DNA of 7,489 nucleotides. Source: DASZGI01 sp035938995. GTDB taxonomy: Bacteria; Actinomycetota; Actinomycetes; Streptomycetales; Catenulisporaceae. Below the pieces are notes generated by a model. The model did no database searches and was not told the DNA's origin. It saw only the letters and a list, made by a program, of their open reading frames with translations. Shown piece by piece: positions 1 to 6,433 of the stretch (the stretch's first letter is position 1; every line of letters begins with the position of its first letter). The DNA is taken from assembly GCF_035938995.1 (NCBI RefSeq), contig NZ_DASZGI010000127.1:1-7489 (forward strand), given 5' to 3'. The translations under genes were made by a program, and so were the position numbers.

Positions 1-888
1 TGGCTGGCGCTGCCCGCCCTCATGCCCTCGGCCTGGGCGCTGTCCCCGGTCCTGCTCGGCTTCGGGGCGGCGGCCGGCTGCGCCGACGTCGCGATGAACG
101 CGCACGGGGTGCGGATCGAGCGGCGCGCCGGCAGGTCCATCATGTCCGGGCTGCACGGGCTCTGGGCCGTCGGCATGATCTGCGGCTCCGCGGTCGGCGG
201 GCTGTGCGCGGCGGCCGGGATCGGCGCGGTGCCCGAGTTCTTCGTGACGGCGCTCCTGCTGACCGCGCTGGCGGTGCCGATCTGCTCGCTGCTCCCGGAC
301 AACGACCCGGTGGACCCGGACGCGGACGTGCCGACCCCGCGCTACGCCCTGCCCTCGCGCGCGATCCTCTTCATCGGGATTCTCGCCTTCTGCGGCGTGT
401 TCGCGGAAGGCGCCGCCGACAACTGGTCGGCCCTCTACATCACCCACGTGGGCCGCGCGAGCGCCGCAGTCGGCGCGTACTGCCTGACCGGCTTCTCGGT
501 CACGATGGCGATCGGCCGCCTCACCGGCGATGCGGTCACCCGCCGCTTCGGCCCGGTCGCGACCGTCCGCGCCGGAGGTCTGCTCGCCGTCGCGGGCACC
601 TTCCTGGTGATCATGGCCCGGGCCGCTGTACCCGCCATCGCGGGCTTCGGGCTGATCGGCCTCGGCATCGCCACCGTCGTCCCCCTCGCCATCGCCGCGA
701 CCGGCCGGCTCGACGCGAATGTGGATGCCGACTCCGCCGTGGCGGGCGTCACCACCGTCGTCTACGCGGGCGCCCTGGTCGCCGGGCCGCTGATCGGCGC
801 GCTCGGCTCGGCTGTCTCGCTGCCGTTCGCCTTCGGGGCGGTCGCCGTCGCGGCCGTCGGCATCGTGCTCAGCGCCCGCGCCCTGTGA
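1..888 (+). CDS. MFS transporter, YbjJ-like, 5'-truncated by window edge
   Basis: Integral membrane secondary transporter of the major facilitator superfamily; the substrate cannot be read from the sequence. The reading frame is open from base 1, giving 295 visible residues. A full-length member is about 390-400 residues, so roughly 100 N-terminal residues lie upstream. About eight to nine hydrophobic segments are visible. Numbering from the first codon of the window, the D29-V-A-M-N33 segment followed by V-R-I-E40 and S-G-L-H-G-L-W is the conserved region of the YbjJ-like branch. A D/P-rich cytoplasmic loop (about 99-115) separates the two halves. E136 with N-W142 in the first helix of the second half and G-R-L-T-G-D (172-177) are further MFS signatures. 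No frameshift is seen. YbjJ-like proteins are often annotated as sugar or drug exporters, but that is not established here. Confidence 0.9.
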   Translation, partial: WLALPALMPSAWALSPVLLGFGAAAGCADVAMNAHGVRIERRAGRSIMSGLHGLWAVGMICGSAVGGLCAAAGIGAVPEFFVTALLLTALAVPICSLLPDNDPVDPDADVPTPRYALPSRAILFIGILAFCGVFAEGAADNWSALYITHVGRASAAVGAYCLTGFSVTMAIGRLTGDAVTRRFGPVATVRAGGLLAVAGTFLVIMARAAVPAIAGFGLIGLGIATVVPLAIAATGRLDANVDADSAVAGVTTVVYAGALVAGPLIGALGSAVSLPFAFGAVAVAAVGIVLSARAL

Positions 889-903
889 CGCACCGGGCGG
901 GCA

Positions 904-951
904 GTGGCGATCAACGGCTGTGGCGATCAACGACTGTGATGAGCAACAGCG
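904..951 (+). repeat. Three-copy 16-bp direct tandem repeat between MFS and eis-like genes
   Basis: Two adjacent 16-bp units, GTGGCGATCAACGGCT (904-919) and GTGGCGATCAACGACT (920-935), differ at one base. A third, degenerate unit follows in register at 936-951 and matches the first at 11 of 16 positions. The array starts 16 bp after the MFS stop codon and ends 65 bp before the acetyltransferase start. The even 16-bp period could reflect a regulator binding array or replication slippage. Nothing in the sequence decides between these. Confidence 0.75.
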
Positions 952-952
952 G

Positions 953-973
953 TGCCGGAGGATCCCGTCGGCA
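953..973. promoter_or_regulatory. Imperfect 21-bp inverted repeat upstream of acetyltransferase
   Basis: The 5-bp arms TGCCG (953-957) and CGGCA (969-973) flank an 11-nt centre that itself has a GG/CC match in register. It lies directly after the tandem repeat and 43 bp before the start at 1017. It could be an operator half-site pair or a weak hairpin at the end of the MFS transcript. The arms are short and G/C-rich, so chance is a real possibility. Confidence 0.3.
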
Positions 974-1004
974 TAATCAGTCGCGGCGCCTCCGGGGCGC
1001 GGGT

Positions 1005-1010
1005 TACGGT
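1005..1010 (+). promoter_or_regulatory. Candidate -10 box (TACGGT) for a leaderless transcript
   Basis: A TANNNT hexamer ends six bases before the ATG at 1017. This is the spacing expected when the start codon is the transcription start, a common arrangement in actinobacteria. No Shine-Dalgarno-like sequence precedes the ATG, which fits. No convincing -35 element (TTGAC-like) was found 17-19 bp upstream, so the call rests on position and hexamer only. Confidence 0.35.
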
Positions 1011-1016
1011 GCGGGA

Positions 1017-2246
1017 ATGACGATTGACGTGCGCACCGTACGCGATGAGGAGTTCGACGCGTGGACCGACGCGGTCGAGGTCGCCTTCCTCGACCCGAAG
1101 GGCCGCGGCAACGGAGCGTACTGGCGCACGGCGGTCGACCTCGACCGCTGCATCGGCGCGTTCGACGGCCCCCGGCCGGTCGGCACCTTCGCCAGCTACG
1201 AGATGCAGGTCACCGTGCCCGGCGGCGCGTTCGTGCCGATGACCGGCGTCACCGCGGTCTCGGTGATGCCGACACATCGCCGCAGGGGACTGCTGTCGCG
1301 GATGATGGCCTTCGAGTTCGCGGCCGCCCGCGAGCGCGGCGAGCCGCTCGCCGGTCTGGTCGCCGCCGAGTATCCGATCTACGGGCGGTTTGGCTACGGG
1401 CCGGTGGTCGAGGGCTGCATCTGGGAGCTCGACGCGCGCGCCGCGAAGTTCGTCCGGGACCTTCTCGGCACCGTCGAGATGATCGACGTCCAGGAGGCCC
1501 GCTCGCTCGCTCCGCAGGTCTATGAGCGGCTGCGCGCGGTCACCCCTGGAGCTGTCTCCCGGAGTGCCAACTTCTGGGACCGGCGCCTCGGACTCGTCGT
1601 GCGCGAGGGCGACGACCCGACCAAGGAAAGGCTCAACGCGATCGTGCGGGACGAGGACGGCGAGCCGGTCGGCTACGTCCGGTACAAGTTCGGCCCGACG
1701 ACCTGGACCCACGCCCGCCCGGACACCAGCGTCACCGCGGTGGACATGTTCGCGCTGAGCGTCGAGTACGAGGCCCGGCTGTGGAAGTTCCTCGCCGATC
1801 ACGACTGGGTCAGCCGGGTCATCTCGGAGGAGACCCGGCCGGTGGACGAGCTGTGGCGGGATCTGCTGGCGAACCGCCGGGTGGTCTACCCGACCGGTCA
1901 CTGGGACCCGTTGTGGTTGCGGGTGCTCGACCCGGCAGCCGTGCTCGGCGCCCGCCGCTACGACGTTCCGGGCCGGTTCGTGCTGCGGATCGTGGACAAG
2001 GACGGCCATGCGGACGGCACGTTCGCCGTCGAGGGCGGACCGGACGGCGCGACCTGCGCGCGGTCCACGCAGTCGCCGGACGTGACGCTCCCCGTCGCGA
2101 TCCTCAGCTCGATCCTGCTCGGCGGCTACACCGCGAGCCGGTACGCGGCCCTCGGGATGCTCGAGGAGCACCGTGACGGCGCGGTGGCCGGGCTTTCGGC
2201 GATGTTCCGCATCGGCATTCCGCCGTGGCTGCCCACCGATTTTTAG
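1017..2246 (+). CDS. Eis-family GNAT N-acetyltransferase
   Basis: Cytoplasmic acetyl-CoA-dependent N-acetyltransferase of 409 residues, matching the usual 400-420 of the Eis (enhanced intracellular survival) family. The family has two GNAT-fold domains followed by a sterol-carrier-like (SCP2) C-terminal domain. The acetyl-CoA site is visible in the first GNAT domain as V81-S-V-M-P85 followed by H87-R-R-R90-G91-L-L. Y122 in I-Y-G-R-F-G-Y-G corresponds to the catalytic Tyr of mycobacterial Eis (Tyr126). The protein ends in Phe409, as in Eis, where the C-terminal carboxylate takes part in catalysis. The SCP2-like part covers roughly residues 295-409. Some family members acetylate aminoglycosides at several amines; the substrate here is unknown. 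I chose ATG 1017 because homology begins at M-T-I-D-V-R; the open frame continues to 204 only as an overlap with the MFS gene. Confidence 0.93.
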   Translation: MTIDVRTVRDEEFDAWTDAVEVAFLDPKGRGNGAYWRTAVDLDRCIGAFDGPRPVGTFASYEMQVTVPGGAFVPMTGVTAVSVMPTHRRRGLLSRMMAFEFAAARERGEPLAGLVAAEYPIYGRFGYGPVVEGCIWELDARAAKFVRDLLGTVEMIDVQEARSLAPQVYERLRAVTPGAVSRSANFWDRRLGLVVREGDDPTKERLNAIVRDEDGEPVGYVRYKFGPTTWTHARPDTSVTAVDMFALSVEYEARLWKFLADHDWVSRVISEETRPVDELWRDLLANRRVVYPTGHWDPLWLRVLDPAAVLGARRYDVPGRFVLRIVDKDGHADGTFAVEGGPDGATCARSTQSPDVTLPVAILSSILLGGYTASRYAALGMLEEHRDGAVAGLSAMFRIGIPPWLPTDF

Positions 2247-2301
2247 GAAGATCGGCTTACTCAAGAGATCGATCGAGACCGTCAACACGCGGTCGGCCTT
2301 C

Positions 2302-2307
2302 TAGTAT
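2302..2307 (+). promoter_or_regulatory. Candidate -10 box (TAGTAT) for a leaderless transcript
   Basis: TAGTAT ends seven bases before the GTG at 2315, placing the expected transcription start on or next to the start codon. The 68-bp gap from the acetyltransferase stop contains no Shine-Dalgarno sequence. No good -35 match was found. The gap also contains the 8-bp palindrome TCGATCGA at 2269-2276, about where a -35 region would begin. Confidence 0.45.
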
Positions 2308-2314
2308 GTGAGGC

Positions 2315-3262
2315 GTGGACGAGCAGAGGCTGGTGTGGACCGCCCCAGGTACCGCGGCCCACCTGAGGGACTTGCCACGGGACGTGCGCTCCCGGTTGGA
2401 GGTCGCCGAGATCCCGGCCGATCCGCTGCACAGTCCGCGGCTCGGCGAGCTGCGGGCGCTGGTCCCGCCGCTGGTGCGCAACCAGGCGGACGACGACTAC
2501 GACCTTAAGATGCTGATGGCGTCGGCCCCCGCGCTGCGCCTGGTGCAGGCGCTGACCGCGGGGGTGGACTGGATCGTCGACCAGGTCCCGCCCGAGGTCA
2601 CGCTCTGCTCGGTGCGCGGCGCGTACGACGACTTGATGGCCGAGTTGCTGCTGGCCGGGATCCTCGCGGTCTACAAGGAGTTCCCGCACCACATAAACGC
2701 CCAGGCCCGCGGGTCCTGGGAGCCACGCCAGGTGCGGCTGCTGGGCGGTTCCCGGGTGCTGTTCGTCGGGTACGGCTCGATCGCCGAGTGCCTGGAGCGG
2801 TATCTCCAGCCCTTCGGCGTGGACGTGCGGCGGGTCGCCCGCAAGCCGCGTGAGGGCGTGGACGGTATCAGCGAGCTGTCGGTCCTGTTGCCCGGCGCGG
2901 ACATCGTGGTCGTGCTCACCCCGTTGACCGCGCAGACGCACGGGCTGGTCGACGAAGAGTTCCTCACCTTGATGAAGCCGGGCGCGCTGCTGGTCAACGG
3001 CGCGCGCGGACTGGTGGCGGACACCGGAGCGCTGGTGGCCGCGGCGGAGCGGGGCAAGGTGCGCGCGTTTCTCGACGTGACGGACCCCGAGCCGCTGCCG
3101 GAGGGACACCCGCTGTGGTCGTCGCCGGGGGTGTTCATCACACCGCACATCGGCTCGCTGGTCCCGGAGAACCGTGAGCGCGCGTTCGCCCTTGTACGCG
3201 ACAACCTGGTGCGCTGGGTGCGCGGCGAATCGCTGCGCAACGTCGTCGTCGACGAATACTGA
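2315..3262 (+). CDS. D-isomer-specific 2-hydroxyacid dehydrogenase
   Basis: Cytoplasmic NAD(P)-dependent oxidoreductase of 315 residues, typical for the family, which interconverts 2-oxoacids and D-2-hydroxyacids. The Rossmann nucleotide-binding core starts near residue 147 with V-L-F-V-G152-Y-G154-S-I. The third glycine of the usual GxGxxG is Ala157. The catalytic set is complete: Arg231 (N-G-A-R-G), Glu259 (D-P-E-P) and His278 (T-P-H-I-G-S). The second strand ends V-R-R-V-A-R-K (171-177) without the acidic residue that normally binds the NAD ribose, so NADP(H) preference is inferred. The true substrate (glyoxylate, hydroxypyruvate, phenylpyruvate or other) cannot be told. The GTG start at 2315 is supported by the upstream TAGTAT and by the normal family length. 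It is separated from the P450 by 133 bp containing a hairpin, so co-transcription is uncertain. Confidence 0.92.
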   Translation: MDEQRLVWTAPGTAAHLRDLPRDVRSRLEVAEIPADPLHSPRLGELRALVPPLVRNQADDDYDLKMLMASAPALRLVQALTAGVDWIVDQVPPEVTLCSVRGAYDDLMAELLLAGILAVYKEFPHHINAQARGSWEPRQVRLLGGSRVLFVGYGSIAECLERYLQPFGVDVRRVARKPREGVDGISELSVLLPGADIVVVLTPLTAQTHGLVDEEFLTLMKPGALLVNGARGLVADTGALVAAAERGKVRAFLDVTDPEPLPEGHPLWSSPGVFITPHIGSLVPENRERAFALVRDNLVRWVRGESLRNVVVDEY

Positions 3263-3314
3263 CGTCGGCGCGGCCGGAGAACCCAGAGCGCTCGAGAGCA
3301 GGGCGGAACCGGCT

Positions 3315-3359
3315 GCGCGCGTCGGCCGTTGAGACGTCCAACGGGGGCCGTTCGCGCGC
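3315..3359 (+). terminator. GC-rich hairpin between dehydrogenase and P450 genes
   Basis: The two arms form about 15 base pairs: 3315-3321 with 3353-3359 (7 bp), 3323-3327 with 3346-3350 (5 bp) and 3328-3330 with 3340-3342 (3 bp). A small T/TT internal loop and a GGG bulge interrupt the stem, and the loop has 9 nt containing the palindrome GACGTC. There is no U-tract. Strong hairpins without a U-tract are proposed as actinobacterial terminators, but this one lies 36 bp before the P450 start and could instead regulate that gene. The rest of the 3263-3395 spacer shows no gene. Confidence 0.4.
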
Positions 3360-3395
3360 GGGCGGGCTCGAATCCAACCGGGGTGGTGGATCTAC

Positions 3396-4619
3396 GTGGA
3401 TGCTGCCGAGATCGTCACGGTGCTGATGACGCCTGAGGGGCGAGTCGATCCGTATCCGTATTACGCGAAGGCGCGTGAGCTCGGCCCGATCGCGCACATC
3501 GACGGGCCCTTCTACTTCTGCACCGGCTACGACGAGGCCAACGCGGCGCTGCGCAGCCCGTCGTTCCGCAAGTTCGAATCGCAAGATCCGCTGGTGACGC
3601 AGGAGATCGAGAAACACGAGTCGTTGGCGTCCCTTGGTCGCTCGATCCTTTCAGTCAATCCGCCGGACCATACGCGCATGCGTCGGCTGATGGCGGCAGT
3701 GTTCACCGCGCGCCGCACGGCGGGCTTGGAACCGGCGATCGCCGCCACCGTCGACCAGTTGCTCGACGCGATGGCCGCGCAGGGCGCGGACGGCTCGGCG
3801 GTGGACTTCATGGAGCGGTTCGCCTTCCCGCTGCCGGTGTCCGTGATCTGCGAGCTGCTGGGCGTCCCGGCCGAGGACCGGCCGCGCTTCCGGCCGCTGG
3901 CGCACGACCTGACCGCGAGCCTCGAGCTCATGAACGACTTCTCCGGACTCGGTCCGGCCGACGCCGCCACCGTCGAGCTGGAGGAGTACTTCAAGGAGCT
4001 GATAGCGCGCCGCCGCGCCGAGCCGCGCGACGACCTCATCAGCGCCCTGGTCCACGAGAGCGACGAGCCGGGCGGCCGGCTGTCCGAGGACGAACTGCTC
4101 GGAAATTTGATCTTGCTGCTCGTGGCCGGTTTCGAGACCACCACGAACCTGCTCGGCAACGGCCTGGCGATCCTGTTCGAGCGGTCGGACGTGGCCGCCG
4201 GTCTGCGCGAGGGGCGGATCGCGGTCGCCGACTTCGTCGAGGAAGTGCTGCGGTTCGACTCGCCGGTGCAGCTGACCTCGCGGGTGGCGGCGGAGTCCGG
4301 GGCGCGGCTCGGCGAGGTCGAGATACCCGGGAGCGCCGAAGTGCTGCTGCTGCTCGGCGCGGCCAACCGTGATCCGCGCAGATACGCCGACCCGGAGGAC
4401 TTCGACCCGACGCGTCACGACATCCAGCCGCTCAGCTTCGGCGCCGGGGCGCACTTCTGTCTCGGCTCCGCGCTCGCCAGACTGGAGGCGGCCGCCGCGT
4501 TCCCCCGGTTGCTGGCCAGATTCCCCGGGCTCGCGCCGGCGCCAGGCCAAGCGCCGACCCGCCGCGACCGGCTGGTCCTGCGCGGATACCACACGCTGCC
4601 CGTGTCCCTCGGCGGGTAG
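3396..4619 (+). CDS. Cytochrome P450 (bacterial class I type)
   Basis: Soluble haem-thiolate monooxygenase of 407 residues, the standard size for bacterial P450s that receive electrons from separate ferredoxin and ferredoxin reductase proteins. All hallmark motifs are intact: H92-T-R-M-R96 in helix C (haem propionate contacts), A244-G-F-E-T-T249 in helix I (oxygen activation), E283-V-L-R286 (ExxR), and F348-G-A-G-A-H-F-C355-L-G with Cys355 as the haem ligand. No transmembrane anchor is present. No ferredoxin or reductase gene is adjacent, so redox partners must be encoded elsewhere. The substrate is unknown. The GTG start at 3396 places the family motif T-P-E-G-R-x-D-P-Y-P-Y at residue 12 and follows a weak purine-rich GGTGGTGG. 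Met11 is a less likely start. The stop codon abuts the remains of an epimerase gene. Confidence 0.95.
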   Translation: MDAAEIVTVLMTPEGRVDPYPYYAKARELGPIAHIDGPFYFCTGYDEANAALRSPSFRKFESQDPLVTQEIEKHESLASLGRSILSVNPPDHTRMRRLMAAVFTARRTAGLEPAIAATVDQLLDAMAAQGADGSAVDFMERFAFPLPVSVICELLGVPAEDRPRFRPLAHDLTASLELMNDFSGLGPADAATVELEEYFKELIARRRAEPRDDLISALVHESDEPGGRLSEDELLGNLILLLVAGFETTTNLLGNGLAILFERSDVAAGLREGRIAVADFVEEVLRFDSPVQLTSRVAAESGARLGEVEIPGSAEVLLLLGAANRDPRRYADPEDFDPTRHDIQPLSFGAGAHFCLGSALARLEAAAAFPRLLARFPGLAPAPGQAPTRRDRLVLRGYHTLPVSLGG

Positions 4620-5083
4620 TGCGGTTGGGACCGCCGACGGCATCGAGGGCATCGTGCTGCGATACGGCGCCTTCTACGGACCGCAGGCGCTGCACGACAT
4701 GGCTGGGATGCTGCGCAAGCGGCAGTTGCCCGCGCCGCTCGGCGGCGGCTCCTACGCGTCGGTCGCCCACCTGGAGGACGCGGCGGCTACGGTCGCAGCA
4801 CTCGAACGGGGCGGTGCCGGCCTGCCTACAACATCGTCGACGACGAACCGGCGCGCTGGGGCGACGTCCTCGATTTCGTCGCGTCGCAGTACGGCACGCC
4901 CCGACCGATGCGGATCCCGCATGGGTCATGCGGTTGGCCGCGCCGTACGGCGCAGCCTTGATGACGCGTCAGTCGCTGCGGCTGAGCAACGCCCGCGCGA
5001 AACGCGAACTCGGCTGGGTCCCGACCTACGCCACCTACCGCGAGGGTGTGGCGGCGGCAGCGGCCGCTGACTGGGCGCGCTAA
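4620..5083 (+). pseudogene. Decayed NAD-dependent epimerase/dehydratase, C-terminal half only, two frameshifts
   Basis: Three adjoining reading frames spell out the C-terminal substrate-binding half of an extended-SDR NAD-dependent epimerase/dehydratase. Segment one (about 4621-4826) reads G-I-V-L-R-Y-G-A-F-Y-G-P and V-A-H-L-E-D-A-A-A-T-V-A-A-L-E-R-G. Segment two (4827-4919) reads Y-N-I-V-D-D-E-P-A-R-W-G-D-V-L-D-F-V-A. Segment three (4922-5083) reads W-V-M-R-L-A-A-P-Y-G and S-N-A-R-A-K-R-E-L-G-W-V-P-T-Y, ending at TAA. Each junction is explained by loss of one base. The N-terminal Rossmann half, including the GxxGxxG and YxxxK motifs, is absent: upstream of 4620 the same frame is the P450 gene. 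The product cannot be an active epimerase. The frameshifts alone could be sequencing errors, but the missing 5' half could not. The high third-position GC that remains suggests recent decay. Confidence 0.85.
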
Positions 5084-5163
5084 GGGCGGCTGCGCGGGGC
5101 CGTCGGCGGGCTTAAGACGTCCGGTCGTTTTCGCACATGGCTTAGGCGATTCCGCGGCGTCGG

Positions 5164-5194
5164 CGGTGGGGCGCGTTTCGCCTGCGCCCCACCG
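5164..5194. promoter_or_regulatory. Perfect 11-bp inverted repeat upstream of nuclease gene
   Basis: CGGTGGGGCGC (5164-5174) is exactly complementary to GCGCCCCACCG (5184-5194) across a 9-nt loop. It lies 11 bp before the candidate -10 box and 27 bp before the chosen ATG. There is no U-tract. It could be a terminator insulating the nuclease operon from the P450/pseudogene side, or an operator over the -35 region of the nuclease promoter. The remaining 5084-5163 sequence shows no gene. Confidence 0.6.
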
Positions 5195-5205
5195 GCCACG
5201 GCCCC

Positions 5206-5211
5206 TATGCT
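5206..5211 (+). promoter_or_regulatory. Candidate -10 box (TATGCT) for the nuclease operon
   Basis: TATGCT fits the TANNNT -10 pattern and would place transcription start around 5217-5219, three to five bases before the ATG at 5222, giving an essentially leaderless message. No Shine-Dalgarno sequence is present before any candidate start. The expected -35 position falls inside the right arm of the inverted repeat at 5164-5194, and no TTGAC-like match is seen there. Confidence 0.4.
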
Positions 5212-5221
5212 GGCCCACACC

Positions 5222-6433
5222 ATGGCTACGACATCCATGACCGAGCGCGACGAGCGGCTCGACCTGCTACGCGGCCCGGTGCCGCCCCGCCCGCACGACG
5301 CACGCACGATCGCCGCGCTGACCGCCAACCCGGGATGCGACCGTCGCGCGGTGCTCGACGCGGCGGGCGTGGACAAGCGCGCGGTGGCCGAGCGGCTCGG
5401 TTCCGGGCCACGGTTCGGCCAGTCGCCGTTCGCGATCAGCCGGGGCCACGCCTTCGAGAAGCTGGTCAAGGCGGAGGGCGGCGCGATTCTGCTGCGGCTT
5501 CTGCGCGAGACGCTCGGTCTGGATGTCGGCGAGCACGAATGGACCGACCTCGGCGACGGCGACCGGAAACGGCGCTACGAGCGCACCCGCGCGCTGTTCG
5601 CCGCCGCGTGCGCGAACCCTGACGCCCCGGCCGTGCTTGCGGACCACCCGCTCCTCGTGCTCGACGTCGGCGGCCGCACAGCATACGTGGAGCCGGATGT
5701 CGTCGCGTTCCGAGTCTCCGGCGCATCGACTCCGCGCTGGCACCTCGCCGAGATCAAATCGTTCCCGATGATCGACGGGCGCGCCGACCCGGTGAAGGCC
5801 GGAGAGGCGGCGACGCAGGTGGCAGTGTACGTACTCGCCCTCCAAGAGCTGATGATCAGCCTCGGCCTGCCCGCCGACCTGGTCGCGACGGACGTGGTTC
5901 TGGTCTGTCCCAGGGACTTCACCAACACCCCCGACGCAGCTCTGGTCGACGTGCGCCGCCAGCTCGCCGCCGTGCGCAGGCAGCTGAACCGGATGCCGTC
6001 CATCAGTGCCCTGCTCGACCGTCTCGATCCGGCCGTCACCTTCGACCTCGCGCTCGACGCCGACGGTGTCCCGACCCGCGAACCGGCGGACCTCGCGGGG
6101 GCCGTCTCGACAGTCCCGGCGAGGTACGCGCCGGAATGCGTGTCGCGGTGCGAGATGGCGTTCCACTGCCGGGACGAGGCGCGCGCCCACGGATCGACCG
6201 ATCTGCTCGGTCGCACCGTACGCGACGCGCTTGGGGGCGTCGGGACCATGCACGAGGTGCTGGAGCTGGCTTCGGCGGCTCCGTCGGACGCCGCCGTGCT
6301 CAGCGCGGTCCTCAGCAAAGAATCAGCATTCGATGACGCTCTGGCCGACCCCGAGGCGGCGCGGCTGCTGCGCACGGCCCGCCGCGCCCGGGCCGAGGCG
6401 CTGCGGTCCGCCGCGGACCGCGAGAGCGCATGA
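5222..6433 (+). CDS. RecB/Cas4-like PD-(D/E)XK nuclease with Fe-S-type cysteines
   Basis: Predicted cytoplasmic DNA nuclease of 403 residues from ATG 5222. Nuclease core motifs occur in RecB-family order: G75-H-A-F-E79 (motif I region), V-E-P158-D159, E177-I-K179, and Q199-V-A-V-Y203 (QxxxY). Cys39 before the core and Cys306-x3-Cys310-x5-Cys316 after it mimic the four-cysteine iron-sulfur clasp of Cas4, AddB and Dna2. The usual spacing there is CX2CX5C, so the extra residue is a variation. Residues about 325-403 form an Ala/Arg/Glu-rich helical tail. No helicase domain is fused and no CRISPR or Cas gene is near, so this is a stand-alone nuclease. The next gene overlaps by ATGA, implying an operon with coupled translation. 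In-frame ATGs at 5207 and 5237 are alternatives; 5207 falls inside the candidate -10 box. The biochemical class is well supported; the biological role (repair or defence) is unknown. Confidence 0.88.
   Translation: MATTSMTERDERLDLLRGPVPPRPHDARTIAALTANPGCDRRAVLDAAGVDKRAVAERLGSGPRFGQSPFAISRGHAFEKLVKAEGGAILLRLLRETLGLDVGEHEWTDLGDGDRKRRYERTRALFAAACANPDAPAVLADHPLLVLDVGGRTAYVEPDVVAFRVSGASTPRWHLAEIKSFPMIDGRADPVKAGEAATQVAVYVLALQELMISLGLPADLVATDVVLVCPRDFTNTPDAALVDVRRQLAAVRRQLNRMPSISALLDRLDPAVTFDLALDADGVPTREPADLAGAVSTVPARYAPECVSRCEMAFHCRDEARAHGSTDLLGRTVRDALGGVGTMHEVLELASAAPSDAAVLSAVLSKESAFDDALADPEAARLLRTARRARAEALRSAADRESA

Noticed and set aside
972..977. CATAAT as a -10 box for the acetyltransferase
   Set aside because: It is close to TATAAT but 40 bp from the ATG, with no -35 match and no ribosome binding site downstream to support a leadered message.
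204..1016. Upstream extension of the acetyltransferase reading frame to 204
   Set aside because: It overlaps the MFS gene in another frame, its translation is Arg-rich and without homology, and acetyltransferase homology starts at 1017.
927..2288. 453-residue open frame on the - strand opposite the acetyltransferase
   Set aside because: It mirrors the sense codons, has an Arg/His/Gly/Pro-rich composition and no recognisable motif. Such frames are expected opposite high-GC genes. The - strand frames at 2282-3148, 3651-4652, 5267-6253 and 5575-6702 were rejected for the same reason.
3286..3296. GAGCGCTC/CTCGAG short palindromes after the dehydrogenase stop
   Set aside because: They are only 6-8 bp, which is common by chance at this GC content, and no longer arms were found around them.
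4369..4619. Reading frame entering the epimerase remnant from inside the P450 gene
   Set aside because: Its translation up to about 4620 is an Arg/Thr/Ser-rich shadow of the P450 gene; only the part after the P450 stop resembles an epimerase.
2315..5083. Dehydrogenase, P450 and epimerase as a natural-product biosynthetic cluster
   Set aside because: No core biosynthetic enzyme is visible, the epimerase is broken, and the gaps contain candidate promoters or hairpins. Adjacency alone is not enough.
5222..6433. Nuclease as a CRISPR-associated Cas4
   Set aside because: No repeat-spacer array and no Cas1 or Cas2 gene is present in the window. The similarity is at the level of the shared RecB-type fold and cysteine arrangement.
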